From contig CP021238.1 of NCBI GenBank assembly GCA_002291465.1, positions 2,170,001 through 2,234,000 of the forward strand: a DNA stretch of 64,000 bases, written 5' to 3'. Both the position numbers and the translations under genes were made by a program. Numbering within the stretch: the stretch's first letter is position 1; every line of letters starts with the position of its first letter. Source of the stretch: Mycobacterium lepraemurium. GTDB lineage: Bacteria > Actinomycetota > Actinomycetes > Mycobacteriales > Mycobacteriaceae. Of the stretch, positions 1 to 11,200 are shown one piece after another. Below the pieces are notes generated by a model that saw only the letters and a program-made list of their open reading frames with translations, made no database searches and had not been told where the DNA came from.

Positions 1-1035
1 TGCGCCGGTGTGCGGCTCAACGCATAGACCGTCGCCTCCGCGAGTCCATAGGCGGGACGTACCGCCTTGCCGGGCAGGTTGAAGCGCGCGAACTTCTCGG
101 TGAAACGCCGCAGCGTCGCGGGATGCACCCGCTCGCTCCCGCTGAGGATCACCAGCACGTCGGCCAGGTCCAGCCCGGCCATGTCCTCGCCCGATGTTTT
201 ACGCGCCGCCAACTCGAAAGCGAAGTTCGGTGCCGCCGAGAATGTATGACTTTCCTTGGCCAGCAACTGCATCCACCGGGCCGGTCGCTGCAGGAACGAC
301 ACCGGGCTGGTCAGCACGGCGGGAATACCCCCAGGACCGGTGCACACACGCCCAGGATCAAACCCATGTCGTGATAAAACGGCAGCCACGACACGATGGT
401 GGTGTCCGGCGGGGCGACGCCCCCGTACTCCGCGCAGAAGTCGGACATGATCTGCCCGAAATTGGCCAGCAGGTTCCGCTGCGAGACCATGACCCCGGCA
501 GGTTGACGGGTCGACCCGGACGTGTATTGCAAATAGGCCAACTCCGGGCGATTCTGGCCCCCGGCGCCGGAGGCGGCTTGGGTGTCCAGATCCAGCAGGT
601 CGACCTGGACGACGGATGGCACCGGTCGGCCGGATTGCGACTTGACATACCCCGCAACGGTTTCCGCGGCGGAGGACGTGGTGAGGATGACGGTCGGCGA
701 CGCGTCACGCAGCACCAAGTCGACGCGCTCGTCGCTGGCGCCCCCAAGCGGCAGCGCCAGCGGAACCGCGACCTGTCCCGCGTGCAACGCGCCAAGGAAC
801 GCCACGATGTAGTCGAGGCCCTGCGGGGCCATGATCACGGCGCGGTAGCCCGTCGCCCCGCAATGTTGAAGAGCTCGTGCGGCATTCACCGTTCGCCGGT
901 ACAGCTGCGACTACGTCAGGGTCTCGGCGACCCCGTTCCAGTCCCACTCGTAATCGATGAACGTGAACGCCGTGTCGTTGGGCTGCCGACTGGCCCGTTC
1001 ACACAGAAGGTCAGAAATAGACGATTACTCCATGC
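1..1035 (-). pseudogene. Fatty-acyl-AMP ligase (FAAL/FadD-type), broken, runs off the left edge
   Basis: FAALs adenylate a fatty acid and hand it to a PKS or NRPS carrier protein. The N-terminal part reads [20 protein letters not shown], then the ATP-binding core [19 protein letters not shown], then [12 protein letters not shown], the usual FAAL order. Two lesions are visible. A TAG at 911-913 sits where relatives have Trp (ETLT-stop-SQLYRRT). A lost base in the G run near 330 breaks the frame, and the reading continues in another frame to position 1 ([16 protein letters not shown]). No clean start codon is visible near 1,035, where an in-frame TAA precedes SISDLLCER. It is the last gene of the pks-P450-hemophore-SIP unit, and its natural partner is that PKS. 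The C-terminal half lies outside the window. The family is clear, the substrate unknown. Confidence 0.85.
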
Positions 1036-1790
1036 CGGTGCGGCCCGGCGACCAGAAAGGCTTGGTGCGTACCTGGTTTCGCTTCCAGCCACGTTCGGTG
1101 ATCAATATCTGGCGCAGGGCTTGCACGGTGCGGGCCTCGCCGGCGAGGTAGGCGACGCCCGGATGGTCCGGCAGCGGAAGGCAGCGCAGCGCGTCAGCGA
1201 GCACGGCGGAGTTTGCGGCCGGTGCGCCGCAGCGCTCGACCCGTTCGAGGGGCCGGGCCAGGGGCAGGAGGTCGGCTTCGGTCGCGGCCTCGACCACTCC
1301 GTAGACCTCGGCGGTGGGGGCAAAGATCGAAGCATCGCGGCGAACGCGACCGACCCGGTTTCCTCGCCGGCGACACGTGATAGGGCGCGTCGTCCCGGAT
1401 GACGAACTTGCCCTGGGGCCGGGTCATACGGACGTGATCTCCGACGGTGGCGGCCATCGCCCAACGTCTGGCGGGCGTCGCGCCCTTCGGGTCGCCGTCG
1501 TGGTCGACCATCACGATGTCCAGCGCGCCGCGGTCGGGGTCGGTGGCGTAGATGGAATACGTGCGCAGCGCGGGGTATGGGTGCAGCCGCAGCACGAACT
1601 CCCGCAGGCTTTCGACCTGCAGCCGGACGTGCTGACCCGGCGTCCAGCCCAGTCCTTGCAGTCGCGGGCCGCTGAACCGGATGCGGCGCATTCGCGGTGT
1701 CAACGCTTCGATCTCGCTGACGGTTGCAGTGAGGAACACCGCGTCGCGCGACGTACTGATGAGGGGGAAGCCTTCGATGAGGGTGGCCAC
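1025..1790 (-). pseudogene. Siderophore-interacting FAD-binding protein (SIP/ViuB family), frameshifted
   Basis: SIP proteins are cytoplasmic flavin reductases that release iron from ferric siderophores. The probable start is GTG at 1790 (VATLIEGFPLIS), with AGCAGG upstream and overlap with the end of the preceding gene. The FAD-binding motif LRTYSIYATDPD and the NAD(P)-binding half (EAATEADLLPLARPLERVER) are visible, and the family's typical end WKRNQVRTKPFWSPGRTG is present. The reading needs two frame changes: near 1,382 (after DDAPYHV, before AGEETGSVAF) and near 1,320 (after MLRSLPP, before AEVYGVVEA). Both look like single-base losses. Its position between a hemophore-like gene and the FAAL gives the cluster an iron connection. 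The family is confident; loss of function is likely unless these are sequencing errors. Confidence 0.85.
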
Positions 1791-1801
1791 GGAGAACCTG
1801 C

Positions 1802-2137
1802 TCAGTAGTTGTTGCAGGTGCTGAAGACCCGCTGGACAAGCCCGAACTGTTGGTCGGCCCCCGGCTGGCTCGCCAACATCTGGGCCATCTGCTGGCGTTG
1901 ACCCGGCGGTGACGCGAGGAACTGACGCAGAAACGAGACACTCTCCGGCGAAGCGCTGAATTGTGCAGCGGCCTGCGGATCTGCCGCCTGCAGCGCCGAC
2001 ATCACCTGCCCGTAATCGCAAGTTGTGTTGACGAACGGATTCAGATCCCGATCGGCGGACGCCGGCCCGGCCGCGGTCAACGCTAGTGCCAGGCCGTAAA
2101 CCGCGACGGCCGATCGGGTCACCGCTTGCGTGGCCAT
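1802..2137 (-). CDS. Small secreted hemophore-related protein (TB8.4/Rv1174c family)
   Basis: An intact secreted protein of 111 residues. The start is ATG at 2137, chosen because GGAGGTG lies 8 nt upstream. Residues 1-29 are a signal peptide ending in GPASA. The mature part has one Cys near its start (NTTCDYGQVMSAL) and one near its end (VFSTCNNY), the pattern I recall for M. tuberculosis TB8.4 (Rv1174c) and related hemophore-like proteins; the two Cys probably form a disulphide. It is one of the few intact genes of the cluster, 39 bp after the P450 gene and overlapping the SIP gene. Haem or metallophore binding is inferred from family and neighbourhood only. Confidence 0.8.
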   Translation of the reverse strand: MATQAVTRSAVAVYGLALALTAAGPASADRDLNPFVNTTCDYGQVMSALQAADPQAAAQFSASPESVSFLRQFLASPPGQRQQMAQMLASQPGADQQFGLVQRVFSTCNNY

Positions 2138-2176
2138 TTGGTGGGCACCTCCAGCTGGTCTTCGCATCCGAACGGC

Positions 2177-3426
2177 TCACCGAATCGGGGTGAACTCGAG
2201 GTGTAATTCCTTGAGGCGCCGGAACAACAGGGTGGGATCCCATCTGAGCCGGCGAGCGCCTACCGGACCGTGCTTAACCTCGGAAAGGAGGATGTCGGCC
2301 ATCCGGCTGAGGATCCGCTCCAGGCTGACCCGCACCTCGGCGCGGGCAATCGGAGCGCCCGGGCACGTGTGGATTCCGCGGCCGAATGCCATGTGATGCA
2401 GTATGTTCGGGCGGTCGAGGCGGAATTCGTTGAGTTCGTCGAACCGCCGCGGATCACGGTTAGCCGTACCGCTCATCACCAGAATGCTGGTGCCGGCCTG
2501 CACCTCGACGTCGCCGATCCTGGTGGTGCGCCGCGCGAGACGGAAATTCGATTTGATCGGGCTTTCGATGCACAGCATCTCCTCGATGAAGGCGGGGATC
2601 TTTGAGTTGTCCGCGCGGAGCAGGTCTTGCAAGTCCGGTCGCTCCGCGAGCGTAAGCATCGACAGACTCAGCAGGTCGATCGTCGTGCCGTGGCCGGCGG
2701 CAAACATGAACGTGGCAACGCGGGCGACATCGATCGGTTCGGGTGTCGTGCCGTTGGGGAACTTCGCCAGCGCCAACTCGGTGAGGACGTCGTCGCGCGG
2801 ATTGCGCCGCCATTCCTCGACGTACTCGACGAACCACTCCTCTTTCACCCCGACGAAGCCGCTGCGATCACCCTCGAGCCTGCTGGCGATCGCGGCGCGG
2901 CGGAATCGCTCACGGTCGGCCTCCGGCACGTCCAACAGGTCCGTGATCGCGTCGAGCGTGACGGAAAGTTGTAGTCGATGACTATCTCGCACTTGCCATT
3001 CGCGATGAAGCGGTTGAGTTGTTCGTCGGCAAGCCGCCACAGGAAGTCCTCGTTGTTCTTGAGCTGCTTCGGGGTGAACAATCTGCTCAACGGCGAGCGG
3101 TGCGCGGTATGCATCGGCGGATCGAACGTGATGCAGTAATCGCCGAACGTGACCTTCTTGCGGTACCGCTCGATCAGTTCCGAGATGTCGTCGCTGCCGG
3201 TGTTGACCGGAATTCCCGACCAAGGCCCGCTGACAATGTTGCATACCGACAGGGCGTGGTCGGTGTCGCGCTGCACCGCGAGGGCCTCGTCGTACCCCGA
3301 GACCATCACCACGCCGTGCGCCGGCTCACGCCACACCGGGCAACGACGGATCGCGTCGTAGTAGTCGTAGGGGTCGTCGACAACCGACTTGTCGGTGAAG
3401 AAGTCAAGGTTCTCGGGTGCGCTCAC
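2177..3426 (-). pseudogene. Cytochrome P450 of the pks operon, frameshifted and with a damaged ExxR motif
   Basis: A haem monooxygenase, probably for tailoring the cluster product. The start is GTG at 3426 (VSAPENLDFFTD), directly after the strong ribosome binding site AAAGGAGG. The oxygen-binding I helix (FAAGHGTTIDLL) and haem loop (FGRGIHTCPGAPIARAE, Cys ligand present) are seen. The frame breaks near 2,962 (IDYN to VTLDAITDLLDVP), consistent with one lost base. The K-helix, which in P450s carries the near-invariant ExxR, reads EEMLC-IESP here, so Arg is replaced by Cys, explicable by one C-to-T change. Length would be about 416 residues, normal for bacterial P450s. It lies 41 bp after the PKS. 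I cannot assign the CYP family. Confidence 0.85.
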
Positions 3427-3467
3427 TTCTCCTCCTTTGTGCTGCAACGTAAGTCGATCCTCATGAG

Positions 3468-6400
3468 CTAAACCCTTTCCGCCTGGACCACGCCCGCGGG
3501 CGTCAGCTTGTCCCGCAGCAGGTCCGCCAAACCGCGTATGGTGCCGATGGCGGCGATGTCGGCGGGCGACACCCGAATGCCCGTTTCGGTCTGGATGCGG
3601 GTAAGCAGTTCGAGGCCACCCAACGAGTCCAGGCCGTACTCGGGCAGCGGGCGGTCGGGGTCGACGTTGCGGCACAGGATCAGGCTGACCTGATCCGAGA
3701 TCAGCCGCCGCAGCCGGGTGGACCACTCTTCCGGCGGCAGCTCCTCGAGCTCGGCACGCAGCTTGCTTGTGCCCGTTGCGCTTTGCCCGTTGGCGCGGAA
3801 CGCCTCGGCGAAGGGACTGCGTTGGGCGAATGCGGTCAACCACGGTGTGCCCGTTATCGGGGCGTAGCCGGTGCAGGCCCGGTCGTGGCGCAGCAACGCT
3901 CCGAACGCGTAAGCGCCCTCGTCGGGAGTGATCGCAACATCGGCACTATCGGCCAGGGTGGCACCGCGCCCGATCTGCGCCCAGGCGCCCCAGGCGATGG
4001 CGGTGGCCTTCAGGCCCCGGGCCCGGCGCCAGCGGGTGAAGGCGTCCAGCCAGCTGTTGGCCGCGGCGTAGGCGCCCTGGCCGGGCGAACCGACCAGCCC
4101 GGCCGCCGAGGAGAACGAGCAGAACCAGTCCAGCGACTGCTCGGCGCCGGACTCTTGCAGCGTGCAGTGCAGATTCCATGCGCCGTAAACCTTTGCCGCC
4201 CAGTCCCGCTCGATGAGCTCGTCGGTGATGTTGGCCAGCGTGGCGTCCTCGATCACCACCGCCAGATGCAGTACGCCGCGCACCGGAAGCCCGGTGGCGG
4301 TCGCTACGGCGAGCAACCGCTGCGCCGTGCCGGCCTCGGCGATGTCGCCGCGCTCAACCACGATGTCGGCACCCATCTGGCGGATCCGCTCGAGCGTCGC
4401 CAGCGCCTTGGGATTGGGCAGCGCGCGCGAGCACAGCACGATGCGCCCGCAGCCGGCCCGAGAACCGGGGGAACGGCATCTTCTCGGCCAAAAACAGCCC
4501 CAGGCCGCCCAGCCCGCCGGTGACGATGTAGGCGCCGTCGCTGCGGAAAGCGCGGACCTGCGCCGGCGGCACCACCACGCGGCTGCGGCCGGCGTGCGGG
4601 ACGTCGAAAACGAGCTTGCCGGTGTGGTGGGCGGCGCTCATCACCCGAATCGCGCTGGCGGCGTCGGCAAGTGGATAATGCGTGCTTTCCGGCATCGGCA
4701 AGGCTCCGTCCGCGGTGAGCCGGTACACCGTACTGAGCAAGCCGCGCAGTCTGTCCGGGTGGCTGAACGACATCAACGCCAGGTCGAGGGCGTAGAACGT
4801 CAGGTTGCGCCGGAACGGCAAGAGTCGCAATCGGGTGTCGCCGTAGATGTCGCGTTTGCCGATCTCGACGAATTGCCCACCGAAAGCCAGTAATTCGATG
4901 CCCGCGCGCTGGGCGGCGCCGGTGACCGAGTTGAGCACGATGTCCACGCCGTAGACGTCGGTGTCATGGCGGATCAGGTCCGCGAACTCCACGGTTCGCG
5001 AGTCGTAGACGTGCTCGATACCCATGTCGCGCAGTAATTGTCGGCGTTGCTCGCTGCCGGCGGTGGCGAAGATCTCGGCTCCGGCGGCGCGGGCGATGGT
5101 GATTGCCGCCTGTCCGACACCGCCGGTCGCGGAGTGGATCAGCACCCGGTCACCGGCCCCGATTCGGGCCAGCTCGTGCAGGCCGTAATAGGCGGTGGCG
5201 TGCGCGGTCGTCACCGCCGCCGCCTGGTCGTCGGCCAGTCCGGGCGGCAAGGCGACGACCAGGCGCGCGTCGCAGATGAGGAAGGTACCCCAACGCCCGT
5301 TGGCGCTCAGGCCGCCGACATGATCGCCCACCTTGTGGTCGGTCACGTCCGGCCCGACCGCGGTCACCACGCCCGCGAAGTCGGTGCCCAGTTCCGGCAG
5401 CCGTCCCTCGAAAGCGGGGTACCGGCCGAATGCGACCAGCACGTCGGCGAAGTTGATGCTGGACGCGCTGACAGCCACCTCGATCTGTCCGGGCCCCGGG
5501 TGGAACGCGGTCGCAGGCAACGAGTTCGAGTGCCTCCAGACCACCGGGGGTGCGGATCTGCAGGCGCATCCCGTCGCACTCGTGGTTGGCGACGGCCGTG
5601 TGCCGCTCCTCGGGCAGCAGCGGAGCGGGGCACAACCGGGCGGTGTACCAGGCGCCGTCTCGCCAGGCCGTCTCGTCCTCCTCACAGCCGGCGAGCGGTT
5701 GCCGCGCCAGCGCTTCGGCGTCGGTGGATTCGTCCACGTCGATCTGGCCGGCGCCCAATTGCGGGTGTTCCATGCCGATGACCCGGACCAGGCCCCGCAG
5801 CCCCGCCTGTCCCAGGTTGGGCACGTCGTCGGGCAGCACGGTTTGGGCGTTGCGGGTCACGACATACAGCCGCGGCGGTTCGCCGGGCAGGTCCGTCAGC
5901 TCGCGGGGGATATGCACCAGATGTTGCACATGGTCCCGGCTGAGCAGTGCCGACTCCTGGTCGTTATCACCGTTTCTCGGCCCGGTGAGCACCACCACGC
6001 CGGTGAATCCGTCGCCACGCCATTGGTTTCGCAGCTGTTCGGCGTGCACGGTGTGGTCGGCCTGCTGCGGCCAGGGCATCGTGGTGCATTGCGCCCCACG
6101 GTTTTTCAGCGTGTCGGCCAATGTGCTAGCCAGTGCGTCGGCTGTGGCGGTAGTGCCGATCAGCAGCCAGCTTCCGGTGTCGGCGTGCTCCGGCTCTGGC
6201 AATTCCCGTTGCCGCCATTCGATGTTCAACAGCCGTTCGGCCAGCACACGGTCTCTGGTGCCGCTCTCGGATGCGCTGGTGCTCACTCGCAGACCCTGCA
6301 CGGCCAGCAGGACCGCCCCGTGTTCGCCGAGCACGTCGATGTCGGCCTCGACGCCGGACGTGTCGGCCTTGGCCACCCGCGTGTAGCAGTAGTGGGCGTT

Positions 6401-9400
6401 GCGTGCGGCACTGTAGGCACGCAGGCGACGGATGCCCAGCACCAATCCCAGCGCGCCGTCGCCGAGCGCCCGAACAGCCGGGTGAGCTTCGACGGACTGG
6501 AAACAGGCGTCCAGCAGCGCCGGGTGCATGCCGTAAGCGGCTTGCTGCGAGCGGATTTGGCGCGGCAACGCCACCTCGGCCAGGACGGTGCCGGTCTCGC
6601 CGCCGGTATGGACGGCGCCCAGGCCGGCGAACGCAGGCCCGTACTGGATGCCGCGTCGATCCATGCGCCGGCGCACCTCTGCGCCGTCATCGTCATGCGG
6701 GTGCACGGTCAGTAGCGCGGACAGGTCGTGGGCGGCCGGCTGCTCGTCGACCGCGGCACCCAGCACCGCCGACGCGTGCCGCGCCTGTTCACCACCCTGA
6801 TGCGATTGCACGGTGAAGTGCAGGACTCCCGGCGAGGACACCGACGCCGAGGCGTCGATCGTGGTCTGCTCGTCCAGCAGCAGCGCCTGCTCGAACCGGA
6901 TGTCGCGGACCTCGGCCACCACGCCCAGCACGGATCGCGCGGCCGCCAAAGCCATCTCGCAGTAGGCGGCCCCCGGCAGCACCACCACGTTGCGGATCTG
7001 GTGGTCGGCGAGCCAGGGCTGGGCTGCGGTGCCGACGTCGGCCTGCCACAGGTGGCGCTCGGGTTCCTCCTGCAGGTGGACGTGCGGGCCGAGCAGCGGA
7101 TGGACCGCAACGGTGCAGCCGCCATGTGTCGGGGACTCCAGCCCGCCGTCGGTCAACCACAGCCGGCGGTGCGTCCAGGTCGGCAGCGGCGCGTCCACCA
7201 GCCGCCCGGTCGGGTAGAGCATGGAGAAATCGACCGCGGCGCCGGCATTGTGCAGGTCCGCCACAAAGCCGCGCAGCCCGTGCGGCAGCGCTTGTCCGCG
7301 GCGCATGCCGGCCAGGGCGGCCATCGGTATTTCGCGGCTGCGGGCGGTCTGCTCGAGCGCGCGGACGTGCAACGGGTGCGGCGCCAGTTCGGCGAAGACC
7401 CGGTAGCCGTCCTCCAACGCGTCCTGGACGGCCGTGGCGAATCGCACCATGCGGCGCATGTTGTTCGACCAATAGCGGGCGTCGCACACCGGCTGCTCGC
7501 CGCAGGTCGAACAGGGTCGCCGAGTAGTACGGCACCTCGGGTGCCCTCGGGCTGATCTCGGCGAGCGCGTCGGTCAGGTCGTCGATGATCGGATCGACCT
7601 GGGGCGAGTGGAAGGCGACGTCGGTGGGCACCTCGCGGGCCATCACGTCGCGCTCTTGCCAGGCCGTGACCAGGTCGCGAACCGTTGGGGCGGCGCCGGC
7701 GATCACGGTGGACTGCGGTGAGGCCACCACCGCCACCACGACATCGCTGATGCCACATGCCGTCAGCTCCGAAAGCACTTGCTGTGCAGTCAGTTCCACG
7801 GATACCGTGACACCGGTACCCGCGACCCGGGACATCAGCCGAGAGCGCCGGCAGATCACCCGCGCCCCGTCCCCCAGCGACAAGGCGCCGGCGACGACGG
7901 CAGAGGCGGCCTCGCCGAGGGAGTGCCCGATCACCGCGCCCGGACGCACCCCGTGGGCTTTCATCGTGGCGGCCAGCGCGACCTGCATGGTGAACAGCGT
8001 CGGCTGGACCCGGTCCTGACCGGTGACGGTCTGCGGCGCCGACATCGCCTCGGCGACCGAGAATCCGGACTCCCGGGCGATCAACGGTTCGGCCTGCGCG
8101 ACGGTGGCGGCGAACACCGGTTCGGTGGCCAGCAGGTCGGCGCCCATCGCCGCCCACTGCGAACCCTGACCGGAGAACACCCATACCGGCCCCCCGGTCG
8201 CCCCGTCCGAACGCAGCCGGGTAGGGAGTGTCGCCGGCGGCGACCTCTCGCAGGGCCTCGATGAGTTGGGCCCGGTCGCCCGCGAGGACGGCGGTGCGCA
8301 CGGGGCGGTGCAGTTCGTCGGCCGAGGTGGACGACAGCGGGAACAGCAGCGGCGATTCTGCCGAGATACGTTCGGGTGCAACGATTTCGTGAGCAGGTTC
8401 GGGTGCTTGTTCCAGGATGGCGTGCACGTTGGTTCCCAACAGCCCGTAGGACGAGACCGCGGCCCGTCGCGGGTGGCTGCCGTTGCTGACCCACGGTGTG
8501 GTCTGCTGCGGCACAAAGAGTTTGGTATCGATGCGGGCCAGGTCGTCGGGCAGCTGGGTGAAGTGCAGGTTCCGGGGAACCACGCCGTGATGCAGCGCGA
8601 GGATCGCCTTCATCATCCCGAGCGCTCCGGAGGCCGCCTGCGCATGGCCGAAGTTGGTCTTCACCGACGCCAGCGCGCAGGGGCCGTCGATGCCGTAGAC
8701 CTCAGCCAGGCTGGCGTATTCGATCGAGTCGCCCACCGGTGGACCGGGGCCGTGCGCCTCGACCATGCCGACCGTGCGGGCGTCCACGCGCGCGGCGGCC
8801 AACGCCGCCCGGTACACCGCGGTCTGCGCGCTCTTCGACGGGGTGGCGATGTTCACGGTGTGACCTTCCTGATTGGCGGCCGTGCCGCGCACCACCGCCA
8901 GGATCCGATCGCCGTCTCGGAGCGCGTCGTTCAACCGCTTGAGGTGCAGCATGACGCTGCCCTCGCCGCCCACGAACCCGTCGGCCGCGATGTCGAAGGC
9001 GTGGCAGCGCCCGGTGGGCGACAGCATGCCCTCGGCCGACCCGGCGGAGAACTTGCGCGGGTCCAACGCCAGCGTGGTGCCGCCGGCCAGGGCGAGATCG
9101 CTTTCGCCCTCGTGCAGGCTTCGCCAGGCCAGGTGGATGGCGGTCAGGGGCCGGACGAACGCGCGGTGTCCACCGCCAGTGCGGGACCCTGGACGCCCAG
9201 GGCGTAGGCGATGCGCCCGGAAGCCAGGCTGAAGTTGCTGCCGGAGAAGCCGTAGGCGCCTTCCACGGAGCGGGTGTCGGCGGCCAGCAGTTGGTAGTCG
9301 CCGTGCGTCAACCCGATGAATACCCCGGTGCGGGAGTCGACGACGCGCTCCTCGGTGAGGCCGGCGTGTTCCATTGCCTCCCATGAGGTCTCCAGCAGCA

Positions 9401-9753
9401 AGCGGTGTTGCGGGTCCATCGCGGTCGCTTCCCGCTCGTTGATCCCGAAGAACTCGGGGTCGAAGCCGGCGACGTCGTCGATGAATGCGCCCCAGCGCGA
9501 TACCGACCGGCCTGGCACACCCGGCTCGGGGTCGTAGTATTCGTCGGCGTCCCAGCGGTCGGGCGGGATTTCGGTGACGAAGTCGTCGCCGCGCAACAAT
9601 GCCTCCCACAACCGCTCCGGGGAGTCGACGGCTCCGGGTAGCCGGCAGGCCATGCCGATCACGGAGACCGGAACGACGGGTGTGGTGCGGATCGGGGGGC
9701 GGATCGGTGGAAGGCGAGCGCTGAATAACGTCGTCGATCGGGTAGGTAGCCAC
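3468..9753 (-). pseudogene. Type I polyketide synthase, mycocerosic acid synthase-like (KS-AT-DH-ER-KR-ACP), multiply frameshifted
   Basis: An iterative lipid PKS of the Mas/Pks2 type, about 2,095 codons, matching Mas in length and domain order. The start is GTG at 9753 (VATYPIDDV) after GGAGGACTG. Visible parts: KS ([26 protein letters not shown]), AT ([11 protein letters not shown]), DH ([17 protein letters not shown]), ER ([33 protein letters not shown]), KR ([31 protein letters not shown]) and ACP ([12 protein letters not shown]). Frame changes occur near 9,690, 9,155, 8,200, 7,514, 5,500 and 4,475, several of them at runs of 4-6 G/C. At the KS nucleophile the reading is DTA-R-SS, so the catalytic Cys is Arg, and two Thr of EAHGTGTPVGD have become Pro. 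It cannot make product as read. It heads a five-gene unit. Confidence 0.9.
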
Positions 9754-10062
9754 CAGTCCTCCAGAGTTCGCTGTGGCAAGAGCCGAACGGTGCGGTGTAC
9801 TAGCTGTTGCGGACCGGGCGCCCGAAAACGGTCTCGGCGAAGTGCATGACCCCGAGCGTCGTGCGTTTCAATCCCGTTGTCAGGTTTATCAAGTCGGTAC
9901 CGTAGTCAGGGGCCGCACATAGAGTGGTCGGCGCAAACTGACCGAGTGGTGGCGGTGTCCGCGGCAGAAACTTACGCATCCGAAGACCGGCGGGACGGAT
10001 CAGAACACGTTCTGCGAACGTGTTTTTCGCCGATACCGATTGCTTCGGCCGGTCCCAGGAGG
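9754..10062. promoter_or_regulatory. Upstream region of the pks unit, related to the mbtH upstream region
   Basis: This gene-free gap separates the MFS gene end (10063) from the PKS start (9753), both on the minus strand. About 9,795-9,935 resembles 16,775-16,920, upstream of mbtH, in the same order. Shared blocks include GACCGGGCGC, GCATGACC or ACATGACC, TTTCAATCC followed by GTTG, ATCAAG with CGG, and ACATAGAGTGG. Distances to the two start codons are nearly equal (CATGACC about 92 and 100 bp upstream). This fits a shared promoter or operator, perhaps for the cluster's LuxR-type regulator. An inverted repeat at 10,004-10,024 is listed separately. Confidence 0.55.
10004..10024. repeat. Perfect 9-bp inverted repeat between the MFS and pks genes
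   Basis: AACACGTTC (10,004-10,012) and GAACGTGTT (10,016-10,024) are perfect inverted arms around a 3-nt loop. On the plus strand the second arm runs into a short T run, so it could act as a terminator in that direction, but no plus-strand gene precedes it. Each arm also holds AAC-NN-GTT, the core of the KstR operator consensus TNNAACNNGTTNNA, with the outer bases mismatched. A double operator for a TetR-type repressor upstream of the PKS is therefore an alternative reading. Confidence 0.5.
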
Positions 10063-11200
10063 CTACAACTCCCCCGCGTCGACGGCCTTCTTGACTTCCT
10101 GGGTGCAGGCCACCTGCGCGGCGGTGTACCCGATAAGCAGAGCCACCCCACCGAGCAGCGCAACGACCCCGGTCAGCCACAGCAGGCCGTAGGTGTAACC
10201 GCGGTCGAGCGCATGCAGCTGGGCGGCGTTCATGGACTTCACCGGACCCAGCGTGCCGCCCAGGCGCAGCGCACGCGACGTGATCGCCACCTGCACGACG
10301 ACTAACACCAGCGGTCCGCCCAGGGTCTGCAGCATCACCGCGATCGCGGAGGTGGGCCCGATCCGGTCGACGTCGACGCTGGCGATCACCGACAGCGTGA
10401 ACGTGACGAAGACCGCGCCGATGCCGATAGCGCAAATGGTGAGCAGCACAACGAGATTTGGGAAGTAGAGCATGCCGCGGTTGAAGGTCAAGCCGTACAG
10501 CGTCGCGCCCAGAATCAGGCCGCCACTGGCGATCACCACCACCCGTGGCGGGAACCACGTCACGAGCTTCGACGCCACGCCCACCCCGATGGCCATCGCG
10601 AGTCCGAACGGGATGAAGGCGACGCCGGCGCGCAGCGGAGTGTAGCCCATCATGGTCTGCACGTACAGTCCGACCAGCACGGTGAGCGTGAAAAACACCC
10701 CGCCGGCAAGGAACATGGCCGCGAACGCGGCCAACCGGTTGCGGTCGAAGAACAGGTTGAACGGCACGATGGGGTTTTCGGCGGTGCACTCCACCACGAC
10801 GAACGCGACGAAAGCGGCCAGCACCACCCCGCCCGAACCGATCGTGATGGGCGAGCGCCATCCCGCCTCCGGGCCCATCGAAATGCCGAACACGGCGGCC
10901 GTTCCGGTCACGGTGGCCAGCACCGCCCCGGTGACGTCGAGCTCAATCCGCTCCGTCTGGGTTTCCTGCCGAGTGATGAGGACCGGGTAGATCACGGCCA
11001 GCCCGATCGGTAGGTTCACCAAAAACGCCAGCCGCCACGACACGTCGGTGAGGGCCCCGCCTACCACCAGGCCCAGCACTCCGCCGAGACCGGTCATCGC
11101 GCCGACCCCCGCGGAAAGGTGGTCGCTATCAGCGCCAAGTTGGTCGGCGCGATGATTGCGGCGGCCGCACCGTGCAGCAGCCGTGCCGCTATCAACGTGC
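10063..11200 (-). pseudogene. MFS drug/lipid exporter (DHA2, 14-helix type), N-terminus deleted
   Basis: The C-terminal two thirds of a proton-driven DHA2-family exporter. From 11,097 the frame reads MTGLGGVLGLVVGG, WRLAFLVNLPIGLAVIY, then many hydrophobic helices (VECTAENPIVPFNLF; GYTPLRAGVAFIPFGLA; YGLLWLTGVVALLGG). An earlier piece, LIAARLLHGAAAAIIAP, lies in another frame at about 11,110-11,195, so a further frame break falls near 11,100. Helices 1-3 are missing: upstream of that piece the sequence turns into an NRPS adenylation domain. As the last gene of the mbtH-NRPS unit it would have exported the product. It is non-functional as read, having neither its own start nor the first helices. 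Confidence 0.85.

Noticed and set aside
194..1402. A 402-codon open frame on the plus strand
   Set aside because: It runs antisense to FAAL and SIP text that is clearly recognisable, has no motif of its own and is a by-product of high GC.
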